This document shows, in pieces, positions 24,857 through 35,788 of a DNA stretch of 64,000 nucleotides. The notes under the pieces are model-generated. The model searched no databases and was not told the origin of the DNA. It saw only the letters and a program-made list of their open reading frames with translations. A program made the position numbers and the translations under genes. Within the stretch, counting starts at the first letter, position 1. Each line of letters opens with the position of its first letter. The DNA comes from Cordilura impudica (Eukaryota; Arthropoda; Insecta; Diptera; Scathophagidae). The stretch is taken from contig OY821517.1 of the NCBI GenBank assembly GCA_963682025.1, forward strand, positions 96,393,946 to 96,457,945, read 5' to 3'.

Positions 24857-25240
24857 ATATCTCCGTGGCTGTACGTGACTGTGTGTGACTATCTTAAAAT
24901 TAATCTTAGGCCGCAACAAGTCTATGGACAAAGTTTCAGATCCACCGGACGAGGGGAAGTGGGATTTTAATCTCTCCGTGATTGTGCGTGACTACGTCAA
25001 AGTTAATATTTTTTCACAGCAATTCTATCGACCAAGTTTTAGATCGGCCGGATAAGGGGAAATGACATTTAGATCACTCCGTGACTGTGCGTGACCATGC
25101 GTGACTGCGCGTGACTACGTTAAAGTTAATCTTTTTTTTCACAGCAAGTGTATGGACCAAGTTTGAGATTGAACGATTAATCAGTAGTCACGACAAGACT
25201 ATGGGTCAAGTTCAGATCAATTGGATAAGGGGGAAAGGGG
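24857..25240. repeat. Minisatellite with GTGACTGTGCGTGAC core
   Basis: Three to four diverged units of roughly 105-130 bp each contain CTCCGTG(A/G)CTGT(A/G)CGTGAC, then a GTTAAT...CACAGCAA stretch, then GACCAAGTTT(C/T)AGAT and GGATAAGGGGAA. One unit has an internal expansion of the short CGTGAC motif. It ends near a CAGACAGACAGAGAG patch, so it may be the interior of an old DINE-like element. Confidence 0.6.
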
Positions 25241-25464
25241 TCCACCCATGGCAGACAGACAGACAGAGAGTATGAGTTAAAAGAAAGAGTTTAAAAAAAC
25301 AACGGTTTTATTAAATCGTTATTTAAGAAGTTTGTGTCTCTGAAAAGTTTTTAATTGTATTAAATATCAATTTCTTCATAAAAAATTGTTTATAGGATTT
25401 TGTCAGTCATAAGGTTGGCATTATAATGACTTAATTTACTATAAAAACTAAAAACTTGGAAAAT

Positions 25465-26401
25465 CAGGGTGCGGCTAAAGTTACTATATGATGTAAAACA
25501 ATTGTAACTTCTTTGCTTGCGAGTATTTAACTTTTTCTTTTTTCCTATTTCAGAAATTAAACTTGGGAGAATATTTAAAAATGGAACGCTATACAATTGC
25601 GCAAAGAACTAAGATTGTTTTTCTATTCATTGATAATATTCATTCGATAATTAATACTCAACGTGCATACAGAAGATTTTATGGTGTAAGAACTGCTCCA
25701 ACGGATCCAACCATTCGTTCGTTGGTGAATAATTTTGCTGAATATGGGACTGTCGGAGATTCAAGACGTACGGGCAGACCTCGAACTGGCAGATCGGCCG
25801 AAAATATTGATGCTGTGCGACAGAGCGTCGAAGAAAATCCGCAGACATCAACGAGAAGACGATCTTCCCAGTTGCAGCTTTCTGACCGCACTCTTCGGCG
25901 AATTTTAAAACACGATTTGCACCTCTTCCCTTACAAAATCCAAGTAGTCCGAAAACTAAATCCTGAGGACTTCGTATTGCGCTTGGAATATGCTAGAGCA
26001 GTTTTAAATCTCGTTGATCAAAATGAAAATTTTTTGTCAAATTTAATGATGACCGACGAAGCGCATTTTCACTTGAACGGATTTTTTCTTGTGAGGCTAT
26101 CTCAAAGACAAAGTTTATGTGAATAAGCCCCAAACCTTGCAGCAACTAAAGGACAACATTCAAGAAGAAATTGATCTTATACCACAAGAAACACTCAACA
26201 AAGTTATGGAAAATGCCATAAAAAGAGCACATTTTTGCGTTAGAGAAAACGGTTCTCATTTAACTGATATTATTTTTCATAATTATTGTAAAAAAATAGC
26301 ATAAAATAAACTTTCTTTTTATCATAAATTTTTTTGTTTTTTTCATTCCATTCAATAGTTATTTAAAAAACAAATCATATAGTTACTTCAGCCGCACCCT
26401 G
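25465..26401 (+). mobile_element. Internally deleted Tc1/mariner-superfamily element
   Basis: Imperfect inverted repeats start CAGGGTGCGGCT and continue through ACTATATGAT at both ends (about 28 bp, two mismatches). The right end is followed by TA; the left neighbour is T rather than TA, so the TA duplication is mutated or the left end is off by a base. The 937-bp length is about 500 bp short of a full element because the middle of the transposase gene is missing. Confidence 0.85.
25581..26304 (+). pseudogene. Tc1/mariner-type transposase, central deletion
   Basis: The start ATG at 25581 is chosen because the 34401-35486 relative begins at the matching place. N-terminal helix-turn-helix (QRAYRRFYG, then STRRRSSQLQLSDRTLRRIL) is followed by the first catalytic block MMTDEAHFHLNG (about 26050). 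The reading then jumps to the C-terminal segment KVYVNKPQTLQQLKDNIQEEI. The second and third catalytic Asp blocks are lost. At the deletion junction the C-terminal frame is shifted and carries a TGA. It cannot be an active transposase. Confidence 0.85.
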
Positions 26402-26895
26402 TACTTAGTGAATATTGCTTTTAAACCAACTATATTATTGTGCCATGACCCAGTAGAGGTTTTAGCCTGGTTGAATAAGTTGAGTATAAATTTGCAAATC
26501 CGTCAATTTTTAAACGGGTTTCGAAACTATAACTAAATTTACCAGGAATATCTAATTATTGCTTTCTAATTTTTTTGTAGCTTTAATATAAACTTTTTTG
26601 CAACATAGTCGTTGTGAGTTTGTAACAGCCTCAAATTCTCCGTGTTAGCAAAGTTTCTCTTCCCGTAATTACAAATTGCTTTCAGAATATTTTATTAACA
26701 TATTCTACATAATATTTTAACAGGTCTAATTACTCGCGTGATAATGTTAACCAACCTTCAGCAATAATGATAATACGATTGTATTACATACATATAATTA
26801 GATACAATATTTGACTTATGAGAATAACGTGGTATGACAGTGCTTTAGGTGTAGAATTAATGTCATTTCAAAAGTTAAGCAAAAAAAAAAAAAAG
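26402..26895. other. AT-rich DNA, no gene seen
   Basis: No ORF, repeat or terminus recognised between the Tc1/mariner element and the next DINE-like copy. Confidence 0.4.
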
Positions 26896-27217
26896 ACAAG
26901 TAAGAAAATTATAGTCGGTCTCGATCGACTATACGATACCCTATACCATGCGTTTAGAGACCCTAGGTCTTAGGCCCAAATAAATGGATATAGAAAATAA
27001 GCATATGCCAAATATGAGTGGCATTTTTATTAATTTTCCTTTGGATATAAAAAAGTTCATATCGGATATTTATATAATTGGGACTAGGTCGAAAAATGGA
27101 CCGATCCTGACCATATTTGGTAAGGTCGTTCTTTTATTGCAAAAACATATACAAACAAGTAAAATCTGTGCAACATTTTTGTTTTCTTACCCTGACCACA
27201 TAGTGGTATAGGGTATA
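26896..27217 (+). mobile_element. DINE-1/mini-me-like element, copy c (internally deleted)
   Basis: It has both ends of the family: ACAAGTAAGAAAATTATAG plus a palindrome (here with GGTCTCGATCGACTAT, one arm mutated), and the CCACATAGTGGTATAGGGTATA hairpin. It is only 322 bp, because the middle including the GGAC tract is absent. Confidence 0.8.
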
Positions 27218-27219
27218 CT

Positions 27220-27605
27220 CAATATGTTGGATAAAATTTAATCTAAATGAATTTAATTGTAAGACAAAATTGTATATTTTTTTTTTCAAAGAAACAATAC
27301 TAAACAAAGGAAGTTGCGTGTATCAACGCAAGTATATAAATCATTTTTAATATCTTAAATTGCATGTAATATCTTAGATTTAGTATGACAAACAAAAGCT
27401 TTTGTTAGCTTTTGTGGGACAAATTGAAATGAGTTTGTACTTATTAGTGATATTTTTATGATTGCGCAGCAGAGAAACACTTTTTACTTTCGTATGGACT
27501 TAAAACTAAATACCTAATGAATCAATAAACGAATTACTATAGTTTTAGATATTAAGTTGCCAAAAGAATTTTACGAACTATTGAATAATGGATCATATAA
27601 TTATT
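27220..27605. other. AT-rich spacer, no gene seen
   Basis: No recognisable feature between DINE-like copy c and LINE copy 3. Confidence 0.4.
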
Positions 27606-29115
27606 TAATAATAAAATATTTATTAATTTTATTTATTTTTTTGCTTTCCTCAATTACAGTACAGGAGTAATTATGCTAAGGCATGGCAATTTTTAGTTAT
27701 AGTTTTGCTTTACCAAATATATACATATCTAATTACAAGAAAACCAAGAAAACAATAGAAGTTTTAAAAAAAGTTATAAATAAATTTAATTAATTAATAA
27801 AATTGTTGTGCAAAATATTCATAAAAAATTTTTTTTAAATTTGAAGCATTGCTGTTCGGTTGCTGCGGTTATTGAAGCATATTCCAAAGATGTATAGCGC
27901 TAACGTAGAAATGCCATTCAGATACTAAATAACGATGACGAGGTAGAATTACTTTTTCCACCGGCTTGATCTGGCAAAATGGAGATTTTCGTAGAGTTAA
28001 AGTGATTTTGCGGTGAAAATTTTGAAACGATACGCCGAAGAGCTTATTCGTGAAGAAGAAAGTTCCGGCAGATCTGCTGAGTCGAAAATCATATCTAATT
28101 ATTATGTTATATAAAGCATTAAGTTTGCCTTTACTAATTGAATCACAACTTGCAAAAGTTCACACCCGTATAAAATGCCGGAAATTAAATACGTTTCAGG
28201 AGTGTTCTTATTATATAAGGGAGTGAAAGATTGAGTGTGTCATAGAGTTCTAAGTTGGTAAAGGTTGGATAAAGTAATGCGTAGATTAAATTTTTAAAGC
28301 CACGGTATGAGTAAATCATATTAGTTTGTTGAATCTGACAGTTGTAAGTCAGGTTAATCAAATCGTGTTTTGAAAAGCATAGTGCTTTAATTTTATCATA
28401 CAACAACACATTCGACAAATCACTGACAAGGAAGATATCAAGCAGTCTATCGCTATTAGTGGTGTAGTGTGTAGGATTATAAGGATTTATAGGTTGAAAC
28501 CCATAAGTTATTAAGCTGTTATTAAGCACAGATTCATTAATAATGTTGGAATTAAAATCTCCAGATAAAATAATATAATTACATCCATCTGTTAAGATCT
28601 CCAGTTTATCAAGAGACTTTGACAACTTAATATTTTTATTTGGCCTGTATACACAGCCAAGCAAGCATTTTCCTTCTGCTTAATTTGATCTCTACGAAAA
28701 TATATTGTTCCTTATCTTGCTAATCAGATTTACAGCGAAAAGTATATGAAATATGATCTCTAATAAAAATTGCAACACCACCCCCTATCAGATCTAAAAA
28801 CTCTTTGGCCACGCAGTTAAATGATTTGACCAGCCAAGTTTCTGATACACAAACGATTTCAATGTTACAATTTTCAAAAATCAGTTCAAATTCATTTATT
28901 TTTCAGCATTGATGTAACATACTTTCACGCCTTATTTCTGTTTTGCCAAAATTTCCACCATATTCATCATAACGTCTTTAGAGCTTCCACCATAAGTGTT
29001 AAAATTATTCGTTTACTAAAATAGTTTCAAAAAAGGTGATCCTAACAGCAACGTAATCCAAAAAAAAAAAAAAGATTTAAAAGTTTAAATTTAAAAAAGC
29101 AATTCAAAATTAAGA
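27606..29115 (-). mobile_element. Non-LTR retrotransposon, copy 3, internally deleted
   Basis: Same family as copies 1 and 2. The 3' UTR and RT C-terminus occupy 27606-28256, then at about 28256 the sequence jumps straight to the endonuclease (28260-28900) and the ORF2 leader (to about 29115). Compared with copy 2, roughly 1.5 kb covering most of RT is missing. The endonuclease piece is diverged but still shows IILSGDFNSNI. Confidence 0.8.
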
Positions 29116-29574
29116 ATTTATGAATAAAAGGACATATTTTACTATCAGCAGAGAAGAATTATATACATGTTTTTTATGTTTAGGTAATGCAGTTCATTTC
29201 GATAGCACTAGTTTGTAATTTTCGACATGAATTAAAACCGAAAAATATGTAATGATGGTTCTGCTTTCTATGCAATGAAGAAACCTAGCAACAAAAGTGA
29301 ATACCAAAATAAAGAAAAATAGCCACAATCGCTGTAATTGTTGTGTGACATTTTTACTGCTGAATTTTATAATTGTTTCTAATAAGAGCTATTTACTTCT
29401 TTTCTAAATCTTTTTATATCTTTTTAATGAGTGAAAAATACGATCTTTTATAGCTGTTGAAATTTCATTTTTTTATTTCTAGTTTGAAAAATTTTAAAAT
29501 TTTGGACTGGTTCCAACGCTTGTTTCATGTCCAATAGTCTCGTACTCTATCTATTAAGATATTCAATACCACTC

Positions 29575-29712
29575 TGTGGTCAGGGTATAATAAGTTTGTG
29601 ATTATGCTTTTAACTACCAAAAATATTTGACTAGACTCTCTCCTTTTACTATACCGATCCACTGAGAATAAATTTATGTCTTTCTGTCTGCGTGACCATG
29701 CACATTGTGTTA
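29575..29712 (-). mobile_element. DINE-like fragment, copy g
   Basis: TACCACTCTGTGGTCAGGGTATA hairpin, ACTACCAAAAATATTTGACT and CTATACCGATCC match the same positions of copies a-f. The element is cut off at a (TA)n stretch where the long-TIR transposon is inserted. Confidence 0.65.
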
Positions 29713-29738
29713 TCAATATATATATATATATATATAAA

Positions 29739-30333
29739 TGGGGTTTCATGTCAAGTGCACCAACTTTTGAAACCGATGTCTTCCTATCGGGATGAAATTT
29801 GCACCAAAGTTAGTCCTATTGGATAGTAGTTTAGACACAATTTTTCAATAAGATCGGTCCAGATCTCTCTGAGTTAGAGGGGATCAAAATTTTACTTTTT
29901 GGCCAAACAGGTGTTTTTTCTCATCCATATAACTTATTACCTATTGTTCTTACAAAATTTTCTCCCATATAGTTTAGATAGCTATTTCTTCAATATTTCG
30001 GAAAAAAATACTTTAAAAAAAAAAAAAAATTTTAGACTTTTTTTTTTTTTTTTGCTAAATTAAAGCATTTTTTGCCTTTTTTTTCAAAAAGTGCATTTTT
30101 TTTTTCATAAGAAAGCTTAGGACTTTTCCTTTAAGAGCTTTTTGGTCGCTTAGTGGGATGGTAGTCGGATATCTATCAAAATAAATGTTTTGTAACTCAA
30201 GCCAACGGTTTTTCAATTTTTCACAAATGCACTATTTTGAATTTTTTCCTATTTGTGTCTAAAACCTTACAAATAAAACTTATACTGAGAAACTAGACAA
30301 ACTAATCTTTCCGAAGGTATGTAACATACCTTC
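29739..30333 (+). repeat. Left long terminal inverted repeat
   Basis: Aligns base by base with the reverse complement of 31917-32510, from the terminal TGGGG to the GGTATGTAACATACC segment at the inner border. It contains A/T homopolymers that differ in length between the arms. Confidence 0.88.
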
Positions 30334-30351
30334 ATAACATAACAGAAGAGA

Positions 30352-31607
30352 ATGGTTATCTGTAACCTGAAAGAGTTATTTGCAACATTTCAATCTAAAC
30401 ACGAGGATGTTAGAATTGGCTTTACGAAATTAACCCAAATTTACCATGAAAATGTTAAACTGATGTTGAAGAAAATCAACTTAAAGTATTTAACAGATGA
30501 TTCGGCAAAAGATTTACACGACTACCGCGATTGCCTTAAATTGACTATGTGTCCTAATGCAACAACTTTTTGCCACTTAGGTGAATGTACCAATTGCCCG
30601 AAAACCACATTCATCAAAGAAAATTTAATCAACTCTTTAGATCGAGAATATATAGAGGAGGTCAAATTTGATTATTGGATTCAGACTGACAGATGCACAT
30701 TGAAAACAATCATTTTAAATGAGGATGATTTTGTGGAAGAAATGTGTACAGGATTGCTAAACTTGAGAAACCATGACTTTTTAGTCAAAGAGCAATGGTC
30801 ATTCTTCAAGGCTTTTAAGATACATTTGAAGTCTGGTGAATTCGTTATTTCATATGATTTCGCAGAAAACTGTAAATATGTTCTTCAGGATGCCATACAA
30901 GCATTCCAGTTCATTAACGACCAAGCAACTATATTCACAGTATTTATTTACTACATGAAAGATGAAAAACTGGAACACAAAAGTATGGCAATCATATCCG
31001 GCGATTTAAAACATAATACCGTTGCAGTTTATGAGTACCAGAAGAGAATACTAAAATTTCTAAAATCTAAATTTATAGTAAAGAAGGTATACTACGTTTC
31101 GGACGGAGCTCGTCAACATTTTAAAAACAAAAGTAGCTTGGCAAATCTTATGCCCATGAAAAAGACTTTGGAATGCCAGCTGAGTGGCATTTTCATCCTA
31201 CTGCTCATGGCAAAGGAGCAGGTGATGGTATTGGAGCAAACCTTAAAAGAAATGCAGCGAAGTATAGCCTCCAGTGCTCTCATCAAGATCGCATCTTAGA
31301 TGCGACTGCTTTATTCCATTGGGCAAAGAGGTATTGTAAAGAAACTAAAATAGTTTTTAGTAGCAAAGAGGATCATCAGGAAACATTGAAAACAGTGAAG
31401 AGCAGATTCGATGCTGCGGTAACAATCGATGGCACCGCTCAATACCATGCTTTTATACCGCTTGTAGATGGAAGACCTAAGTTGAAAAAGTTTTCTGCCT
31501 CTATTCAATGCGATTTCTTTCCAAAGACAACAAATAAACCAGCAGCGAAATCAATAGCTGAACCTAGTAACGCCAAGAAAGGATTGACAAAAAAACGCAG
31601 TAAATAA
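30352..31607 (+). pseudogene. Transposase-like protein of an unassigned arthropod family, frameshifted
   Basis: The ORF at 30352-31299 (315 codons) runs into a second frame at 31173-31607 (144 codons). The family sense passes from one to the other near 31170, where WHFHPTAHGKGAGDGIGA is in the second frame. Visible blocks are a C-rich segment (MCPNATTFCHLGECTNCPK), SYDFAENCKYV, VYYVSDGARQHFKN and the HGKGAGDGIGA block. I recall proteins with YDFAEN, SDGAxxQYKN and HGKGxCDGxGG motifs as widespread uncharacterised arthropod and cnidarian proteins. Their invariant Asp residues fit a DDE/D-type transposase, but this is inference. The N-terminus looks short for the family. A stop or splice upstream cannot be excluded. 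Confidence 0.6.
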
Positions 31608-31916
31608 AGGCGACAAAAAAGCTGGAAGAAAGACTGGGTATTTAAAAATTTACAAGACTCAAATACTTCATCAGCTACAATAAATTAAGTATAAAAATAG
31701 TTATGATATAAATGGATCTAATGCAATTAAGATTAAATTTTAATAAATTATTTATCTTTTTATTTTTAATATTATTATTATTATACATTAATTTAATTAT
31801 TATTAAAAATAAATAAAAAATAATAATTTTTCAACATTTCTATAGAAAAAAAGCGATTTTTTTCCGGAGGTTAACATATTCTGGGTATTACAGTAGCGAG
31901 GGTATAAAATTTTAGT

Positions 31917-32510
31917 TAGGTATGTTATATACCTTCGGAAAGTTTAGTTTGTCTAGTTTCTCAGTATAAGTTTTATTTGTAAGGTTTTAGACGCAAATAG
32001 GAAAAAATTCAAAATAGTGCATTTGTGAAAAATTGAAAAACCGTTGTCTTGAGTTACAAAACATTTATTTTGATAGATATCCCACTCCCATCCCACTAAG
32101 CGACCAAAAACTCTTAAAGGAAAAATCCTAAGCTTTCTTATGAAAAAAAAAAAAAAAAAAATGCCCTTTTTGAAAAAAAAGGCAAAAATGCTTCAATTTA
32201 GCAAAAAAAAGTCAAAAAAAAAATTTTTTTTTCAAGTATTTTTTTCCGAAATATTGAAGAAATAGCTATCTAAACTCTTTGGGAGAAAATTTTCTAAGAA
32301 CAATAGGTAATAAGTTACATGGATGAGAAAAAACATCTGTTTGGCCAAAATGTCAAATTTTGATCCCCTCTAACTCAAAGAGATCTGAACCGATCTCGTT
32401 GAAAAATTGTGTCTAAACTACTATCCAATAGGACTAACCTTGGTGCAAATTTCATCCTGATCGGAAGACATCGGTTTCAAAAGTTGGTGCACTTGACATG
32501 AAATACCCCA
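31917..32510 (-). repeat. Right long terminal inverted repeat
   Basis: Mirror of 29739-30333. The inner border has GGTATGTTATATACC just after the gene. A few percent divergence between arms suggests that the insertion is not very recent. Confidence 0.88.
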
Positions 32511-32599
32511 TATATAAAAAGTTATTTTTCTCAAAAGCATGATTTTCGACTTAGGCGGTTAATGCTTGTGAACACAGAACTATGCCTTAACTATAATAT

Positions 32600-33289
32600 T
32601 TCTCTGAAGAATAGCAGGGAATTACATGTATGTGCAAAATTGTTAAAAATTCAACTTCTGAAAATTGGTGGAGTTTTGATGGGTGGCATCAAGTTTTCGC
32701 TCCATTTCTGCTGTGTGGAAAAATTTTTCGGCATTATTTCGACTCTTTAAAGAAGCAGAAAATGATCCTACCAGGGAATGTATCATCAATCGAATTTATT
32801 TTAGATTTGGGATTGATGTGTGATGCTCTTCAGGAATTGTCTGAATTAAGTATGGAGCTGCAAGCTCGAAATATCAGTCTTTACCAGGCGGATGTAAAGA
32901 TTAAGTCGCTCGTTTAAATTTTCCAAAAAAAGACGTATCGTGCCGGGAACTTATTACAAGCACGCAGTAATAGCTAGTAATAATTTTACATTGGAGAGGA
33001 CTGAGCTACACAAAAATAATAAGAAATATGAACCTACTATCGATCCAAATACACTTTACGGTGAACGGTAAAGATATATCGAATAACGACTTCAAAGTAA
33101 TAATGACACTAAATTTATAAATTAGACTCGTAATATCGGAGTAATTGGCCAGAAAATGCACCACTCACAGTTGGAGAAAGGAAATACGAAATTTCGCGCA
33201 CAGACTACAAATAAGTGAATGAGAATCAGTCCGTGGATTTCAAGACTATATGAGTCACAAAATTTTACCGAATAATTTAATGATATTAA
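32600..33289 (+). pseudogene. hAT-type transposase remnant (KIAA1586/ZNF862-like), part 1
   Basis: The frame at 32630-32917 contains WWSFDGWHQVF, then DALQELSELSMELQARN and LYQADVKIKSLV, characteristic of the hAT-derived KIAA1586/ZNF862-like proteins. A frame change follows, then YYKHAVIASNNF and DPNTLYG (about 32940-33070). Later residues near 33150 (APLTVGERKYE) are in yet another frame. DINE-like copy d interrupts it at 33290. Confidence 0.7.
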
Positions 33290-34083
33290 ACAAGTAAGAA
33301 AATTATAGTCGGTCTAGACCGACTATACGACACCCTATACCATGCGTTTAGAGACCCTATCTCTCAGGCCCAACTAACTGGATATAGAAAATAAGCATAA
33401 ACCAAATTTGAGTGGGATTTTTATTAATATTTTCGGCTGCAGATATGAAAAAGTTCATATCGGATGCTATATCTATATGGGGGCTAGGCCTAAAATTTGA
33501 CCGATCCTGACCATGTTTGGTAAAGTCCCTTGTATTTTGCAAAATTATATACAAACAAAATTTGAGAAGAATCAGTGCAATATTTTTGTTTTTTGATAGA
33601 TTTAAGTGAAGATCGGGAAGCAGCTCTATATGGGGCCTATGACTAAGAGTTGTCCAATAGGGATCATTTTTGGACTACTGATTAATGGATGTAATATTTA
33701 CATACAAACCCAATTTGACTAAGATTTGTATGATAATTTGGATCTTATGGCAATATATGTTGATTTCATAGGGGTCATTTGTATGGGGGCTAGGTCTGAA
33801 CATGGACCGATTCTCATAAATTTCAATTCATCCCATGGCCGATAAAAGATCAAATACCATATTTCGTCAAAATATATTCATATTTGCGACCTGCAGTTTG
33901 ATTACAAGCTTTACATGGACACACAGACGGACGGACGGACGGACGGATATCGTTAAATCGAATCAGATAGTGATTCTGATTCGATCGGTATAATTAAAGA
34001 TGGGTGTAGGTCAAATATTTTTGGTTGTTACAAACAGCAGCAAAAAGTCATTATACCCAAACCACATAGTGGTATAGGGTATA
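33290..34083 (+). mobile_element. DINE-1/mini-me-like element, copy d
   Basis: Full set of family marks: ACAAGTAAGAAAATTATAG end, GGTCTAGACC palindrome, short (GGAC)n at about 33930, GGGTATA hairpin end. It is inserted in the hAT remnant. Confidence 0.85.
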
Positions 34084-34091
34084 AAAATGCG

Positions 34092-34291
34092 CTGGTTACA
34101 ATACCGATTTCTTCAAGTGAATGCGAACGTGGCTTTTCTCAAATGAATCTCATTCTCACATCTGGAAGAGCATCCCTTCTCACAAAGACTGTTTCACGTC
34201 CTTTTCTTTGCGTATTGTTGGACAACGGCTTCGTCACTTTCACCCTACAATATATCAATAATCATGGATCGTCAAAGGACATCATTACTTA
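34092..34291 (+). pseudogene. hAT transposase C-terminal dimerisation region, part 2
   Basis: The plus-strand reading IPISSSECERGFSQMNLI is the hallmark start of the hAT C-terminal dimerisation domain. It follows DINE-like copy d directly and continues the remnant at 32600-33289. It stops at the TA where the DD41D mariner is inserted. A short continuation lies at 35602-35640. Confidence 0.75.
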
Positions 34292-34293
34292 TA

Positions 34294-35599
34294 ACGGGTG
34301 ATTTTTTAAGAGCTTGATAACTTTTTTTAAAAAAAAAACGCATAAAATTTGCAAAATCTCATCGGTTCTTTATTTGAAACGTTAGATTGGTCCATGACAT
34401 TTACTTTTTGAAGATAATTTCATTTAAATGTTGACCGCGGCTGCGTCTTAGGTGGTCCATTCGGAAAGTCCAATTTTGGGCAACTTTTTCGAGCATTTCG
34501 GCCGGAATAGCCCGAATTTCTTCGGAAATGTTGTCTTCCAAAGCTGGAATAGTTGCTGGCTTATTTCTGTAGACTTTAGACTTGACGTAGCCCCACAAAA
34601 AATAGTCTAAAGGCGTCAAATCGCATGATCTTGGTGGCCAACTTACCGGTCCATTTCTTGAGATGAATTGTTCTCCGAAGTTTTCCCTCAAAATGGCCAT
34701 AGAATCGCGAGCTGTGTGGCATGTAGCGCCATCTTGTTGAAACCACATGTCAACCAAGTTCAGTTCTTCCATTTTTGGCAACAAAAAGTTTGTTAGCATC
34801 GAACGATAGCGATCGCCATTCACCGTAACGTTGCGTCCAACAGCATCTTTGAAAAAATACGGTCCAATGATTCCACCAGCGTACAAACCACACCAAACAG
34901 TGCATTTTTCGGGATGCATGGGCAGTTCTTGAACGGCTTCTGGTTGCTCTTCACTCCAAATAGGGCAATTTTGCTTATTTACGAAGCCATTCAACCAGAA
35001 ATGAGCCTCATCGCTGAACAAAATTTGTCGATAAAAAAGCGGATTTTCTGCCAACTTTTCTAGGGCCCATTCACTGAAAATTAGACGTTGTGGCAGATCG
35101 TTCGGCTTCAGTTCTTGCACGAGCTGTATTTTATACGGTTTTACACCAAGATCTTTGCGTAAAATCTTCCATGTGGTCGAATAACACAAACCCAATTGCT
35201 GCGAACGGCGACGAATCGACATTTCACGGTCTTCAGTAACACTCTCAGAAACAGACGCAATATTCTCTTCTGTACGCACTGTACGCATTCGTGTGGTTGG
35301 TTTAATGTCCAATAAAGTAAACTGAGTGCGAAACTTGGTCACAATCGCATTAATTGTTTGCTCACTTGGTCGATTATGTAGACCATAAATCGGACGTAAA
35401 GCGCGAAACACATTTCGAACCGAACACTGATTTTGGTAATAAAATTCAATGATTTGCAAGCGTTGCTCGTTAGTAAGTCTATTCATGATGAAATGTCAAA
35501 GCATACTGAGCATCTTTCTCTTTGACACCATGTCTGAAATCCCACGTGATCTGTCAAATACTAATGCATGAAAATCCTAACCTCAAAAAAATCACCCGT
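34294..35599 (-). mobile_element. DD41D mariner-type transposon, apparently complete
   Basis: Inverted ACGGGTGATTTTTT termini are flanked by TA on both sides (34292-34293 and 35600-35601). Length is 1306 bp, a standard mariner size, with one uninterrupted 361-codon gene on the minus strand. The insertion is in the hAT remnant, in frame-independent fashion, and is younger than it. Confidence 0.93.
34401..35486 (-). CDS. DD41D mariner transposase, intact
   Basis: 361 residues without stop or shift, the usual length of the family. Two N-terminal helix-turn-helix regions (about 10-50 and 90-125, the latter with RRRSQQLGL) precede the catalytic core. The triad is D159 (LFSDEAHFWLNG), D252 (WFQQDGATCHTA) and D294 (DLTPLDYFLWG). 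Forty-one residues separate the last two, hence DD41D, the spacing of rosa-type mariners. The enzyme would cut and paste the element at TA sites. The start is the first Met, about 115 bp inside the right terminus. I infer from the intact frame that it could still be active; nothing in the sequence proves it. It resembles the broken relative at 25.6 kb only in general layout. Confidence 0.93.
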   Translation of the reverse strand: MNRLTNEQRLQIIEFYYQNQCSVRNVFRALRPIYGLHNRPSEQTINAIVTKFRTQFTLLDIKPTTRMRTVRTEENIASVSESVTEDREMSIRRRSQQLGLCYSTTWKILRKDLGVKPYKIQLVQELKPNDLPQRLIFSEWALEKLAENPLFYRQILFSDEAHFWLNGFVNKQNCPIWSEEQPEAVQELPMHPEKCTVWCGLYAGGIIGPYFFKDAVGRNVTVNGDRYRSMLTNFLLPKMEELNLVDMWFQQDGATCHTARDSMAILRENFGEQFISRNGPVSWPPRSCDLTPLDYFLWGYVKSKVYRNKPATIPALEDNISEEIRAIPAEMLEKVAQNWTFRMDHLRRSRGQHLNEIIFKK

Positions 35600-35788
35600 T
35601 AGTAAGGAGCGAAGGATGGGTGCTGAACATGATTTTTGTTTTTGATTTTGTTTATAATATTTGAATAATGAAACTATTCTGAATTACTGTGTACTTCATT
35701 ATTATACCCTTTTATTAAAAAAAGGTAATTTGAATATTTAGTAAAATACGCGTTCTGGAACCTACGTTTTTAGTAAAATAGCACTGTT

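Larger units (their letters stand above)
29739..32510 (+). mobile_element. DNA transposon with about 590-bp terminal inverted repeats, superfamily unassigned
   Basis: Terminal TGGGGT(A)TTTCATGTCAAG is present in inverted orientation at both ends. The 8-bp direct repeat TATATAAA flanks the element (29731-29738 and 32511-32518). The inverted repeats extend inward for about 590 bp (to about 30333 and from about 31917) with scattered differences. The unique centre (30334-31916) carries one plus-strand transposase-like gene. An 8-bp duplication is compatible with P, hAT or Zisupton-like groups, but the protein does not show the usual motifs of any of these. Confidence 0.88.
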
